64,000 bases of DNA from Paenalcaligenes niemegkensis (lineage in GTDB: Bacteria > Pseudomonadota > Gammaproteobacteria > Burkholderiales > Burkholderiaceae_B), in NCBI RefSeq assembly GCF_022230885.1, contig NZ_JAKGCT010000004.1, positions 1,240,001 through 1,304,000 on the forward strand, in the 5' to 3' direction. Shown here one piece after another: positions 29,629 through 38,712 of the stretch; positions within the stretch are counted from its first letter, which is position 1, and every line of letters begins with the position of its first letter. A program made the translations under genes and the position numbers. The notes below the pieces were generated by a model. The model searched no databases. It was not told the origin of the DNA and saw nothing but the letters and a program-made list of their open reading frames with translations.

Positions 29629-30944
29629 ATCAAATCATCTCGGATGTGCGTAAACAAAACGTGCGTTTTATTCGTTTGCAGTTCACAGATTTGTTCGGTG
29701 CGTTCAAAAACGTCGAAATTCCGGTCAGCCAGTTGCCCAAGGCACTCGACAACAAGATGATGTTCGATGGCTCGTCGATTGAAGGCTTTGTACGTATCGA
29801 AGAGTCGGACATGTACTTGTATCCCGACCTGGATACTTGGCTGATTTATCCCTGGGGAACAGAAAAGGGAAAAATCGGAGCGCTGATCTGCGATGTCTAT
29901 CGGCCTGATGGCACCCCATTTAGAGGTGCGCCGCGAAGCATCCTGAAAAAAGCGATTGCCGAAATGAAAGCCATGGGATTTTCGGCCATGAATGTGGGTC
30001 CGGAGCCGGAGTTCTTCCTGTTCAAAACTGATGCTGCGGGGCGTCCCACGATGGAGCTGAACGATCAGGGCGGATACTTCGATCTGGCGCCGACGGACAT
30101 GGGCGAGAATTGTCGGCGGGATATTGTGCTCTCCCTGGATAGCATGGGGTTTGAAGTAGAGGCCTCCCACCATGAGGTGGCGCCGGGTCAGCATGAAATT
30201 GACTTCAAATATGCTGATGCTGTCAGAACTGCGGATCAGATTCAGATTTTCAAATTGGTGGTCAAAAACATCGCCAAACAACATGGTCTGCACGCCACCT
30301 TCATGCCCAAGCCGCTTTTTGGTGTCAATGGATCGGGTATGCATTGTCACCAGTCATTGACCCGCGGTGATGAAAATGTGTTCGCCAGCGATGAAGAGTC
30401 GCATCGCCTCAGTGTGACGGCCAAGCACTATCTGGCCGGCATTCTCAAACATGCGCGGGCGTTTGCAGCAATTACCAATCCGACGGTGAATTCCTACAAA
30501 CGCCTGGTGCCGGGTTATGAGGCACCGTGCTATCTGGCCTGGTCAGCAAGAAATCGCAGCCCTCTGGTCAGGGTCCCGGCCAGCTACGGTCCCAGCACAC
30601 GAATCGAGGTGCGCAATGCCGATCCGTCGGCCAACCCGTATCTGGCGCTTGCGATGATGCTGGTATCGGGATTGGATGGTATACGCAATCAGCTGCCGCT
30701 GCCTGAGCCAGTCAACCAGAACATCTTCACCATGAGTGCTGAGGAGAAATTGCGGCTCGGTATTGTGAGTCTGCCATCGAGCCTGTATGAGGCGCTGGAA
30801 GAACTCAAGCAGGATGCAATATTGACCCAGGCCTTGGGTAAGCATGCGCTGGAGCGGTTCCTATCGGCCAAAATGCAGGAATGGGATGCCTTCCGCACGG
30901 CAGTCCACCCCTGGGAAAGAGAGCAGTATTTGACCCAGTTCTGA
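29607..30944 (+). CDS. glnA: Glutamine synthetase, type I-alpha (Firmicutes-like)
   Basis: Makes glutamine from glutamate, ammonium and ATP; a dodecamer in the cytoplasm. The 445-residue protein shows [29 protein letters not shown], the [16 protein letters not shown] loop, [14 protein letters not shown] and [17 protein letters not shown]. It follows the Bacillus GlnA sequence closely down to the C-terminus [12 protein letters not shown]. The position of the adenylylated tyrosine in enteric enzymes reads NIFTMS here, with Phe, and the Arg of GFVRIEE that Bacillus uses for feedback inhibition is present. An AAGGAG site precedes the ATG at 29607. It is the last gene of the cluster and is probably controlled by feedback rather than by GlnE. 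Confidence 0.95.
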   Translation: MGATWSIDQIISDVRKQNVRFIRLQFTDLFGAFKNVEIPVSQLPKALDNKMMFDGSSIEGFVRIEESDMYLYPDLDTWLIYPWGTEKGKIGALICDVYRPDGTPFRGAPRSILKKAIAEMKAMGFSAMNVGPEPEFFLFKTDAAGRPTMELNDQGGYFDLAPTDMGENCRRDIVLSLDSMGFEVEASHHEVAPGQHEIDFKYADAVRTADQIQIFKLVVKNIAKQHGLHATFMPKPLFGVNGSGMHCHQSLTRGDENVFASDEESHRLSVTAKHYLAGILKHARAFAAITNPTVNSYKRLVPGYEAPCYLAWSARNRSPLVRVPASYGPSTRIEVRNADPSANPYLALAMMLVSGLDGIRNQLPLPEPVNQNIFTMSAEEKLRLGIVSLPSSLYEALEELKQDAILTQALGKHALERFLSAKMQEWDAFRTAVHPWEREQYLTQF

Positions 30945-31094
30945 GGGCCCCAGGGCGATTTCGAGCCTTATATCATACCGGCTCAATTAAAGAGCAATTA
31001 GCGGCGTTGTCGATCGACCAGATCGATATGGCACCTTGATTACTGTTTATTGGCACCACCGGTTTGATCTGGCGCCGGGATCGCTGTTGCTTGT

Positions 31095-32717
31095 CTACGG
31101 TAATTCCGTATGCTGTTTCAACGGCATATCATCGCGAATGGGTACGGTCTGACGCTCAATCATGCGGTGCACATAGGGTGGTTTTTTGCCCCGGTGCAGA
31201 GATAGCAAGCGGTCGAATACCTCGGCGTCCGACTGCGTGCGGCGTTGATGATGACGCACATATTCAACCCAGGTGGGCACATGATAGCTTTCGGTCCAGA
31301 CGCTCGGGCGCTCCAGGTCGCGCAGCAGCGACCATTGCCGCGCACCATCGCGCAGACGGATACGGCGCCGCTGCGCCATAAGAGAAAGAAAGACTTCGAT
31401 GTCTTTCTGCGCAATTTCATAATCAACCATGACCATAATGGGACCACTGCGTCCGCGCAAATCCAGCAGCAAGGTGGGTTCGTTGAAGCGATCAGCCGGA
31501 TCAAGGCTAAGCTTGCTGAACTCTGGCAATACGTAGCGCAGCCCTATAGCCGCACCAAAGACCAGCACTGCACCTGATCCGAGCAACGCTCCATCCGTCC
31601 CATAGGCTTCGGCACTTAGACCCCAAGCCCAGCTTCCTACCGCCATGCCGCCGAATGTTGCAGTCTGGTATAGCGCCAGAGCACGCCCCACCACCCAACG
31701 CGGCGTGGATAGCTGCACGGTCACGTTAAACAGCGATAGCGTCAATACCCAGCAGGCGCCGGCAGGCAGTACGATCAGGCAACTCAGCCACATCTGGCGG
31801 CTCAGCGCGAGCGCCACCGCGCTCAGTGCGAAGACCAGGAAAGTGGCGCGCACGATGGTTTCGTTGCCCCAGCGATCACGCACCCGGTCATTCAGCAAAG
31901 CTCCACCGATAGCCCCCATCCCGAAACAGCCTAACATGATGCCGTACGAAAAAGCGCCACCAGTCACCAGGTCACGCGTCACCAATGGCAGCAAGGCCAA
32001 AACCGAAACCGCTGCAAACCCGAAAATGAAACTACGGCCCATGACCTTCAACAGGTTGGGCGACATGGCGATGTAGCGCAATCCCCCTGATAAAGCGCTG
32101 CCAAAAGTTTCGCGCGGCAGCGGGTTGACTGCGCGTTGCGGCTTCCAGCGTGCCAGCACCCTGATCAGGGCAATATAGCTGACTGCATTCACCGCAAAGG
32201 CAAATGCGGCGCCAGCAAGCGCCACAATCAGACCGCCCACGGCCGGGCCGATACTGCGCATAAGGTTGTAACTCATGCTGTTCAGTGTCACGGCACCGGG
32301 AAGGTCCTCGCGCGGGACAAGGTCCCCCATTGACGCTTGCCACGACGGGTTGTGCAATGCCGTGCCGCAGCCGATGGAAAATGTGAAGGCCAGCAGCAGC
32401 CAGGGCGAAAGCAGCCCCGCGACGGCAAAGATGGCGAGGGCCGTCGATACCACCATCATCAATATTTGTGCCACCAGCATGATATTGCGACGCTCGAAAC
32501 TATCAGCCAATACCCCGGCCGCGAGTGAAAAAATCATGACCGGCAGTGTGGTTGCCGCCTGCACCAAGGCAACCATATCATCCGAAGAGGAAATGGTAGT
32601 CATCATCCAGGCTGCACCCACAGTCTGGATGAGACCGCCCAGGTTGGACGCCAGGGTGGCAGTCCAGAGTGCGCGAAAGGTAGTGTGCTTGAACGGGGCT
32701 AAAGGTGAAACGCTCAT
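31095..32717 (-). CDS. MFS exporter of the EntS/DUF894 type with a C-terminal soluble domain
   Basis: Major facilitator with about 12 membrane segments in the first 400 residues. Motifs include LWTATLASNLGGLIQTVGAAWMM, PVMIFSLAAGVLADSFERRNIM (the MFS loop 2-3 motif) and SMSYNLMRSIGPAVGGLIVA, typical of the EntS siderophore-exporter family. The last 130 or so residues are soluble (PIMVMVDYEIAQKDIEVFLSLM, later TWVEYVRHHQRRTQSD) and resemble an antibiotic-biosynthesis-monooxygenase-like ferredoxin fold. The ATG at 32717 is preferred over an upstream TTG. It stands alone, convergent to glnA. Substrate unknown. Confidence 0.87.
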   Translation of the reverse strand: MSVSPLAPFKHTTFRALWTATLASNLGGLIQTVGAAWMMTTISSSDDMVALVQAATTLPVMIFSLAAGVLADSFERRNIMLVAQILMMVVSTALAIFAVAGLLSPWLLLAFTFSIGCGTALHNPSWQASMGDLVPREDLPGAVTLNSMSYNLMRSIGPAVGGLIVALAGAAFAFAVNAVSYIALIRVLARWKPQRAVNPLPRETFGSALSGGLRYIAMSPNLLKVMGRSFIFGFAAVSVLALLPLVTRDLVTGGAFSYGIMLGCFGMGAIGGALLNDRVRDRWGNETIVRATFLVFALSAVALALSRQMWLSCLIVLPAGACWVLTLSLFNVTVQLSTPRWVVGRALALYQTATFGGMAVGSWAWGLSAEAYGTDGALLGSGAVLVFGAAIGLRYVLPEFSKLSLDPADRFNEPTLLLDLRGRSGPIMVMVDYEIAQKDIEVFLSLMAQRRRIRLRDGARQWSLLRDLERPSVWTESYHVPTWVEYVRHHQRRTQSDAEVFDRLLSLHRGKKPPYVHRMIERQTVPIRDDMPLKQHTELP

Positions 32718-32918
32718 AAGAATATCGGTCCGTGGCAAAGCGAGGTTGTCCGAGCTCCAGATGAACCTATTATGACAGTGAACGCATATCAGCGCCGCGC
32801 TTCAACGCGCCTATGCTTCTTGCCAAAGCCATTCAGTCAGTACATAATTCAGTACGGTTTTCAACCGAGGTGTATCAAAAGCCCTGTTGAATCAAGTATT
32901 TTGGTGAAGTAGCGGTTG

Positions 32919-32950
32919 TCTCGTTTTCCGCTCCAAATTCCTAAAAAGGC
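32919..32950 (+). repeat. Degenerate copy of the tRNA-Gly 3' end (possible attachment site)
   Basis: TCTCGTTTTCCGCTCCAAAT and the bases after it, through TAAAAAGGCCC, copy the sequence at 20064-20096 (tRNA-Gly 3' end, spacer and terminator start) with two substitutions and one inserted C. The shared core CCGCTCCAAATTC is identical. The rest of a tRNA is not present. The pair brackets about 12.8 kb holding the amino-acid cluster. It could be an old att duplication or the relic of a second tRNA-Gly gene. Confidence 0.6.
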
Positions 32951-32974
32951 CCAAATTTCGGTTTGGGCCTTTTT
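32943..32974 (+). terminator. Rho-independent terminator beside the tRNA remnant
   Basis: AAAAAGGCCCAAATTT / GGTTTGGGCCTTTTT form a strong stem with a short CG-containing loop, followed by T residues. It resembles the terminator after tRNA-Gly in its outer arms but not in its inner arms. There is no gene directly upstream on plus, so it may be the relic of a lost tRNA unit or serve the minus-strand side. Confidence 0.8.
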
Positions 32975-33018
32975 GTTTTGTATGCTGTACTCCAGTCGGA
33001 CAATAAAAGAACGCAAGC

Positions 33019-33624
33019 ATGGACATCGTAATAATTCTCTTGTTGGCTTTCCTCGGATGGCAAATATTGCGCGTACGTTACCAGCGTGCACGTATTGCCT
33101 TGCTGGGGCGGCACCTAGCTAGCCTGCAGCTTGAGCGCCACATGGAAACACTGACGGAAGGCTATACTCGCGCCATCCGTGAAGAGCCTGAATCCCGCCA
33201 GCTTCAGGTGCTGGATATGCTTAGCCAGACTGAGCGCGCCGTGGCGGCGCAGGCTCAGTCGCTCGCCGATGCCATGCAGAAGGAAAACCTGCAAGCGGCC
33301 GGCATGAGTACACTCTCGCTTTGCGTGCCTTACATCGAGCGCTTTCTGCCTGCTGTCACGCGAGATTTCCGCAAACTGCTGCACATCCACGCGACTGGCT
33401 TGCGCCACGTTGTGGACAACGATAGCGGCTGGGACGCAAAGAGCCGCGCCTACCACCTCTCGGCAGAACTATACCTGCTGCAGCACAGCTGCCACTGGTT
33501 CTGCAAATCTCGCGCCGTCGCCGATGCACGGCTGCTAATGCGGCATCAAGTCAATCATCAGAAAGTGCTGGATTCAGTGTCAGAGGTGACTCGCTCGGCG
33601 TATCTACAGTGGTTGCAGCGGTAA
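33019..33624 (+). CDS. Conserved-looking membrane-anchored protein of unknown function
   Basis: The 201-residue product has one N-terminal membrane segment (DIVIILLLAFLGWQILRV) and a long, mostly helical cytoplasmic or periplasmic part with a probable coiled coil (residues 25-95, rich in Ala, Glu, Gln and Arg). No catalytic motif is recognised. It carries several His and Cys residues in the second half (HLSAELYLLQHSCHWFCKSR). It is flanked by the tRNA remnant and azurin. I do not recognise the family. Confidence 0.7.
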   Translation: MDIVIILLLAFLGWQILRVRYQRARIALLGRHLASLQLERHMETLTEGYTRAIREEPESRQLQVLDMLSQTERAVAAQAQSLADAMQKENLQAAGMSTLSLCVPYIERFLPAVTRDFRKLLHIHATGLRHVVDNDSGWDAKSRAYHLSAELYLLQHSCHWFCKSRAVADARLLMRHQVNHQKVLDSVSEVTRSAYLQWLQR

Positions 33625-33700
33625 CCTTAGAGCCAGCACTGATCTTGATTCATATCGTATCTGGATCTTATTTCGATTCTTTAATAAAGTATGTATAACC

Positions 33701-33714
33701 TTGATGCCGCTCAA
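33701..33714 (+). promoter_or_regulatory. Possible FNR/ANR box upstream of azurin
   Basis: TTGATGCCGCTCAA matches nine of the ten fixed positions of the FNR consensus TTGAT-N4-ATCAA and lies 114 bases before the azurin start. A weaker match (TTGATTCATATCGT) lies at 33645-33658. Azurin genes in pseudomonads are under such control, which makes this plausible, but no clear -10 at the right distance is seen. Confidence 0.45.
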
Positions 33715-33827
33715 GACACGCCACGAGTTTTTATGGTTCACTGTGTACATACGATACTGTTCTCCCCTGTTTAACAGTATTGCTTTTTTCACTGCTTTTC
33801 GGTTTTTGCTACTGGAGATTAATTATT

Positions 33828-34277
33828 ATGTTAGCTAAAGTCACTTTTGCCGCGCTACTGTCAATCATGAGCTTGCCCGCTCTGGCCGCTAACTGCGAAA
33901 TCACGGTTGACTCCACCGATGCCATGCAATACGACACCAAAGAAATAACAGTGGATAACACTTGCGAAGAATTTACCGTCAATCTTACTCATTCTGGTCA
34001 ACTGCCCAAGGCTTCCATGGGTCACAACTGGGTATTGACAACAGAGGCCGACAAGCAAGCAGTAGCTACTGAAGGCATGGCTGCTGGCCTGGATAACGAT
34101 TACGTCAAGGCCGACGACGAGCGCGTTATTGCGCACACCAAAATCATCGGCGGCGGCGAGTCCGATTCAGTCACTTTCGATGTTTCCAAGCTGACTGCAG
34201 GCGAAAATTACGCCTTCTTTTGCTCCTTCCCCGGCCACTGGGCCGTCATGACAGGTACGCTGAAGCTAAGCAGCTAA
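33828..34277 (+). CDS. azu: Azurin
   Basis: Periplasmic type 1 blue-copper electron carrier. The ATG at 33828 (GGAG upstream) gives a signal peptide ending LPALAA, followed by the mature [19 protein letters not shown]. All four main copper ligands are visible: His in MGHNWVL, then Cys, His and Met in [12 protein letters not shown]. The disulphide cysteines (NCEI and NTCEEF) are present. 149 aa with signal, close to Alcaligenes and Bordetella azurins. It is encoded just upstream of the copper-export genes copA and cueR, but a large hairpin separates them. Confidence 0.96.
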   Translation: MLAKVTFAALLSIMSLPALAANCEITVDSTDAMQYDTKEITVDNTCEEFTVNLTHSGQLPKASMGHNWVLTTEADKQAVATEGMAAGLDNDYVKADDERVIAHTKIIGGGESDSVTFDVSKLTAGENYAFFCSFPGHWAVMTGTLKLSS

Positions 34278-34321
34278 TTACGCTTCTAAAACCTTCCTGC
34301 ATGTAAGTGGTGTTAAAAAAT

Positions 34322-34377
34322 CTCTTTAGACTAAGCCCGGGAAGCTGGATACCTAACCAGCTTCCCGGGGTAAAGAG
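34322..34377. terminator. Long hairpin between azurin and copA
   Basis: A perfect 13-bp inverted repeat CCCGGGAAGCTGG / CCAGCTTCCCGGG with an eight-base loop is flanked by a further pair CTCTTTA / TAAAGAG. It is extremely stable. There is no T tract, so it is not a classical intrinsic terminator, but it would insulate azurin from copA and stabilise the azurin mRNA end. Confidence 0.65.
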
Positions 34378-34433
34378 GTTAACCCAAGCTCATTTTCAAA
34401 GACAGGTATCCACGTAGATCTAGCAAAGATGTC

Positions 34434-34464
34434 TTGACCTTCCCACGATGGGAAGCTATATCCT
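34434..34464 (+). promoter_or_regulatory. CueR-type promoter/operator of copA
   Basis: TTGACC (34434-34439) and TATCCT (34459-34464) are 19 bases apart, the overlong spacing characteristic of promoters untwisted by MerR-family activators. The spacer holds the dyad CTTCCC-ACGAT-GGGAAG (34439-34455), like known CueR/HmrR sites. A cueR-like gene lies directly downstream of copA. Confidence 0.82.
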
Positions 34465-34505
34465 TCTCTTAATCTAGTTAAACTGAATGATAAGGAGGTA
34501 GGATC

Positions 34506-37019
34506 TTGAGCGCCCTAACCCATCAAGAAAGCATCTTGGCAACCACGATCAGCCTGCCTATCGAAGGCATGAGCTGCGCCTCGTGCGTAGGCCGCGTGGA
34601 AAAAGCCCTCGGAAAGGTCCCAGGCGTTGATTCGGTCACTGTCAACCTGACGACCGAGCGAGCTGACATCAAGGTACTTGCTCCCGTTGACCGTCAGACT
34701 CTGGTCAATACGGTTGAGGCCGCCGGTTATAGCGTGCCGGCCACAGCCATCGACTTGACGGTGGCCGGCATGACCTGCGCATCCTGCGTGGGCCGTGTCC
34801 AGAAAGCGCTCAAAGCCGTCCCCGGCGTTGTTGAGGCCACAGTAAATCTGGCCACCGAGCGCGCCCACGTACGCGGCAGCACCGATCCCAACACTCTGGT
34901 TGCCGCGATTGCCGCGGCAGGCTATACAGCGCAAGCCATAGACGCTGGCGCATCCGCCGACGATGACGCTGCAAACGAGCGCAAAGACGCTGAGCGTGCA
35001 GCGCTCAAACGCGATCTGACCCTTGCTGCTGTTCTGACATTGCCGGTTTTTATGCTGGAAATGGGTTCGCACCTGATTCCAGGCATGCATGAACTGATCC
35101 TGGACACCATAGGCGCCCAATGGAACTGGTATATTCAGTTCGCGCTGACGACACTGGTGCTGGCTGTGCCGGGCCTTCGCTTTTACCGGCTGGGCATTCC
35201 AGCGCTTTTTCGTCTGGCGCCCGACATGAATTCGTTGGTCGCGGTCGGCACCTTCGCAGCCTATGCCTATTCCCTGGTCGCCACCTTCACGCCATCACTG
35301 CTACCAGCAGGTACAGTGAATGTCTATTATGAAGCAGCTGCGGTCATCGTCACGCTGATCCTCCTAGGCCGTTTTCTGGAAGCACGCGCCAAAGGCCGCA
35401 CTTCCGAAGCCATCAAGCGATTAGTCAACCTGCAGGCAAAAACCGCACGCGTCCAGCGTGACGGGGCCGTGGTCGAAATTCCCATCACCGACGTCGCGGC
35501 CGGCGACATTCTCGAGGTACGCCCCGGGGAGCGAATTCCTGTCGACGGTAAGGTGACGCAGGGTCAAAGTTATGTCGATGAGTCCATGATCACCGGCGAG
35601 CCCATTCCGGTTGCAAAAACAATGAACAGCAAGCTGGTCGGAGGCACCGTCAATCAAAAGGGAGCACTGTCTTTCCGCGCGACGGCAGTGGGTGGCGCAA
35701 CCGTACTTTCGCAGATTATCCGCATGGTCGAACAGGCGCAGGGATCCAAGCTGCCCATCCAGACTCTGGTAGACAAAGTAACCATGTGGTTCGTGCCTGC
35801 CGTCATGGCAGCCGCCGCGTTAACCTTTCTCGTCTGGATTGTCTTCGGGCCGCAGCCTGCATTGACCTTTGCGCTCGTCAATGCCGTGGCTGTCCTGATC
35901 ATTGCTTGCCCTTGCGCCATGGGGCTTGCGACACCGACTTCAATCATGGTGGGCACCGGGCGCGGTGCGGAACTTGGCGTTCTTTTCCGTAAGGGCGAAG
36001 CATTGCAGCTGCTGAAAGATGCAACGGTCGTCGCCGTCGACAAGACCGGCACGCTGACCGAGGGACGGCCAACGCTAACCGATCTGAACATCGCTGAAGG
36101 CTTCAAGCGCGAGGAAGTGCTAGGCCGGATCGCCGCTGTCGAGGCGAAATCCGAGCACCCTATCGCGCGCGCCATCGTCGAGGCAGCCAGTAATGAAGGT
36201 ATAGTCATTCCAGATGTTTCAAACTTCGAATCGATCACCGGCTTCGGCGTGAAAGCATACGTCAACGGAGAACAGGTTGACGTCGGGGCAGACCGCTATA
36301 TGCGCAAGCTGGGACTCGACGTTGATGTTTTTTCGGAAACTGCCGAGCGTCTGGGAAACGAAGGCAAGACGCCACTTTATGCCGCCATTGGTGGCCGGCT
36401 GGCTGCGATTGTCGCGGTCGCCGATCCCATCAAAGTAACAACGCCCCAGGCCATCGCTGCGCTGCATAAACTTGGCCTGAAGGTCGCCATGATCACGGGC
36501 GACAACCGTCGCACGGCAGAAGCCATTGCGCGCCAGCTTGGAATTGACGAAGTGGTTGCCGAGGTCCTGCCGGAAGGCAAGGTCGAGGCCGTGCGCAAGC
36601 TAAAGGCCGAGCACGGACGACTGGCATTCGTGGGCGACGGTATCAACGACGCGCCCGCGCTGGCCGAAGCGGATGTGGGCCTTGCCGTGGGCACCGGCAC
36701 GGATATCGCCATCGAGGCGGCCGACGTGGTATTGATGTCGGGGAACCTCATGGGTGTACCTACCGCCATTGCACTGTCACGCGCAACGATAGGCAACATT
36801 CGTCAGAATCTGTTCTGGGCCTTCGCCTACAACACCGCCCTGATTCCGGTGGCGGCGGGTGCGCTTTATCCGGCCTTGGGGATCCTCATGTCGCCAATCT
36901 TCGCAGCGGGGGCAATGGCGCTTTCGAGTGTCTTCGTTCTGGGTAATGCACTGCGCTTGCGCGGGTTTCGCCCGCCTATAGAAGAAACCGCCGAGTACTC
37001 TCAAGGGCAGACGGCATAA
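34506..37019 (+). CDS. copA: Copper-exporting P1B-type ATPase CopA
   Basis: Pumps Cu+ out of the cytoplasm. The 837-residue protein has two N-terminal heavy-metal domains with GMSCASC (about residues 21-27) and GMTCASC (about 90-96), eight membrane segments, the actuator motif TGEP, the copper-channel CPC in [14 protein letters not shown], the phosphorylation site DKTGTLTEG, the SEHPIA nucleotide-binding motif and [16 protein letters not shown]. It starts at TTG 34506, supported by an AAGGAGGT site seven bases upstream. It is controlled from a CueR-type promoter and followed by cueR after 19 bases. Confidence 0.97.
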   Translation: MSALTHQESILATTISLPIEGMSCASCVGRVEKALGKVPGVDSVTVNLTTERADIKVLAPVDRQTLVNTVEAAGYSVPATAIDLTVAGMTCASCVGRVQKALKAVPGVVEATVNLATERAHVRGSTDPNTLVAAIAAAGYTAQAIDAGASADDDAANERKDAERAALKRDLTLAAVLTLPVFMLEMGSHLIPGMHELILDTIGAQWNWYIQFALTTLVLAVPGLRFYRLGIPALFRLAPDMNSLVAVGTFAAYAYSLVATFTPSLLPAGTVNVYYEAAAVIVTLILLGRFLEARAKGRTSEAIKRLVNLQAKTARVQRDGAVVEIPITDVAAGDILEVRPGERIPVDGKVTQGQSYVDESMITGEPIPVAKTMNSKLVGGTVNQKGALSFRATAVGGATVLSQIIRMVEQAQGSKLPIQTLVDKVTMWFVPAVMAAAALTFLVWIVFGPQPALTFALVNAVAVLIIACPCAMGLATPTSIMVGTGRGAELGVLFRKGEALQLLKDATVVAVDKTGTLTEGRPTLTDLNIAEGFKREEVLGRIAAVEAKSEHPIARAIVEAASNEGIVIPDVSNFESITGFGVKAYVNGEQVDVGADRYMRKLGLDVDVFSETAERLGNEGKTPLYAAIGGRLAAIVAVADPIKVTTPQAIAALHKLGLKVAMITGDNRRTAEAIARQLGIDEVVAEVLPEGKVEAVRKLKAEHGRLAFVGDGINDAPALAEADVGLAVGTGTDIAIEAADVVLMSGNLMGVPTAIALSRATIGNIRQNLFWAFAYNTALIPVAAGALYPALGILMSPIFAAGAMALSSVFVLGNALRLRGFRPPIEETAEYSQGQTA

Positions 37020-37038
37020 CTGGAAAGGAGATATTGCA

Positions 37039-37431
37039 ATGAATATTGGAGAAGCGGCAAAAGCCTCGGGCGTCTCGGCCAAAATGATCCGATATTACGA
37101 GCAGGTCGGCCTGATTCCCCCGGCCAATCGTCGGGAGTCAGGTTATCGACACTATTCTGCGTCTGACGTGCATATGCTGCAGTTTATCCGCCGAGGTCGT
37201 GATCTAGGCTTTCCGGTGGCACAGATCAGTGAGCTTTTGGATCTCTGGCGCGACAAATCGCGCCAGAGCGCTGAGGTAAAACGTATCGCTACAGCTCACA
37301 TTACTGAGCTGCGCGAGAAGATAGACAGCCTGGAACAAATGGCCGGTACGCTTCAAACGCTGATCGAATGCTGCGCCGGTGACGACCGGCCCAACTGTCC
37401 GATTTTGGCCGATCTCGAGAACACGGCCTAG
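37039..37431 (+). CDS. cueR: Copper-responsive MerR-family regulator CueR/HmrR
   Basis: The 130-residue protein begins with a MerR winged helix (MNIGEAAKASGVSAKMIRYYEQVGL), then a dimerisation coiled coil and the metal loop CCAGDDRPNCPIL near residues 110-121, which supplies the Cys pair typical of Cu+ sensors. It follows copA by 19 bases in a copA-cueR operon and should activate the 19-bp-spacer promoter upstream of copA. Its stop overlaps the stop of the convergent MFS gene by four bases. Confidence 0.95.
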   Translation: MNIGEAAKASGVSAKMIRYYEQVGLIPPANRRESGYRHYSASDVHMLQFIRRGRDLGFPVAQISELLDLWRDKSRQSAEVKRIATAHITELREKIDSLEQMAGTLQTLIECCAGDDRPNCPILADLENTA

Positions 37432-38655
37432 TTAACGGGTAGCGCAGGCCGCCGCCACGCAGCCGCCCCCAGCGCCGCCACGGCGAGCGCCAGCGGCACA
37501 AGTGACACCCAAAGCACTGTGTCCCATCCGTACGATGCCAGCAAGCTTCCCGAGGCGAACGACCCCACAGCCATGGTCCCAAAAACAACAAAATCGTTGA
37601 AGGACTGAACGCGCGTGGCCTCCTCAGGCCTGTGACACTCAAGCACCAGCGCCGAAGCGCCAATAAAGCCAAAGTTCCAGCCTATCCCCAGCAAGATGAG
37701 CGAGAGCCAGAAATGGCGGACGTCAATGCCCGTCAATCCCACCGCCGTCGCCAGGCCGATCAGGAGCAAGCCTAACGTCACTACACGGCCCGCTCCGAAC
37801 CGGGTGATCAGCCGCCCCGTAAAGAAGCTGGGTGCGTACATGGCAATGACATGCCATTGCATGCCCAGATTGGCAGACTCTTGCGGATGGCCGCACATCT
37901 GCATCGCTAGCGGAGCCGCCGTCATCAAGAAATTCATGAGCATGTAGGAAACCGCACCGCAGATGGCTGCCGTAATAAAACGCGGCTGGCGCACAATCAT
38001 TGATAAGGGACGTCCTCCGGCCACCCCTTCGGTGCCAGCGTCGGTAACCTGACGCCAAGCAATACGACTGCTGATACCGCTGCAACCACTGCCTGCACAA
38101 GAAAAGTGACGGCGAACATATAGGGCTGCCACAGGTTCATGGTATAGGTGACAAGCTGCGGTCCGATGACGCCAGCGGCTACCCCGCCCCCATGACAAAC
38201 GAAAGGGCGCGAGCCCGCATTTCCGGCTCTACGCCATCGGTAGCGGCAAAGCGAAAGGACAGAACGACTGCCGCATAGGCGCCTCCAAAGAATGTCGCCA
38301 GGCAAAATAGCCAGAACGAAGCCAGCACAACGGCCATTGCCGACAGCAATCCGACCAGCACGCCGCATCCCGCTCCGGTCAGAAAGGCAGCCCGGCGACC
38401 ATAACGCCGGGCGATTCCGCCCATGGGCAAGATGCATGCGGCCATGCCGACCACGAAAATGGAAATAGGCAAGGTTGCCAATGTCTTGTCTGCAGCGAGC
38501 ATGTGGCCCACAATCGAACCCGTAGCAAAGACCACCACTGAATTAGCACCGGCCAATGCCTGCGCCAAGGTAAGTCGAATGGTGTTTCCTCGCTGATCGC
38601 GCTCCGACAATATAGGAGTAGCCCCTTCCAATGAACCGGCATTAACATTCGACAC
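37428..38655 (-). CDS. MFS transporter, broken at two C runs
   Basis: Major facilitator of about 409 aa once repaired. The first frame ends RARALSFVMGAG. With one more base in the C run at 38187-38191 it continues GGVAAGVIGPQLVTYTMNLWQPYMFA..VVLLGVRLPTLAPKG. A second missing base in the C run at 38024-38027 then joins it to VAGGRPLSMIVRQPRFITAAICGAVSYMLMNFLMTAAPLAM and the rest. Twelve hydrophobic segments are then present. It converges on cueR, with overlapping stop codons. The substrate is unknown; being next to copper genes is not enough to call it a copper transporter. Confidence 0.85.
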
Positions 38656-38712
38656 GATTTACCTCAGCTATGAATATAAGAGCGACGACACGATGCATGC
38701 CGGCCAAAAAAA

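Noticed and set aside
29565-30350. 261-codon open frame antisense to glnA
   Set aside because: Shadow of a strongly conserved glutamine synthetase; no ribosome site and no recognisable domain.
35654-36265. 203-codon frame antisense to copA
   Set aside because: Shadow of the CopA core with Ser/Ala/Thr-biased composition; no domain.
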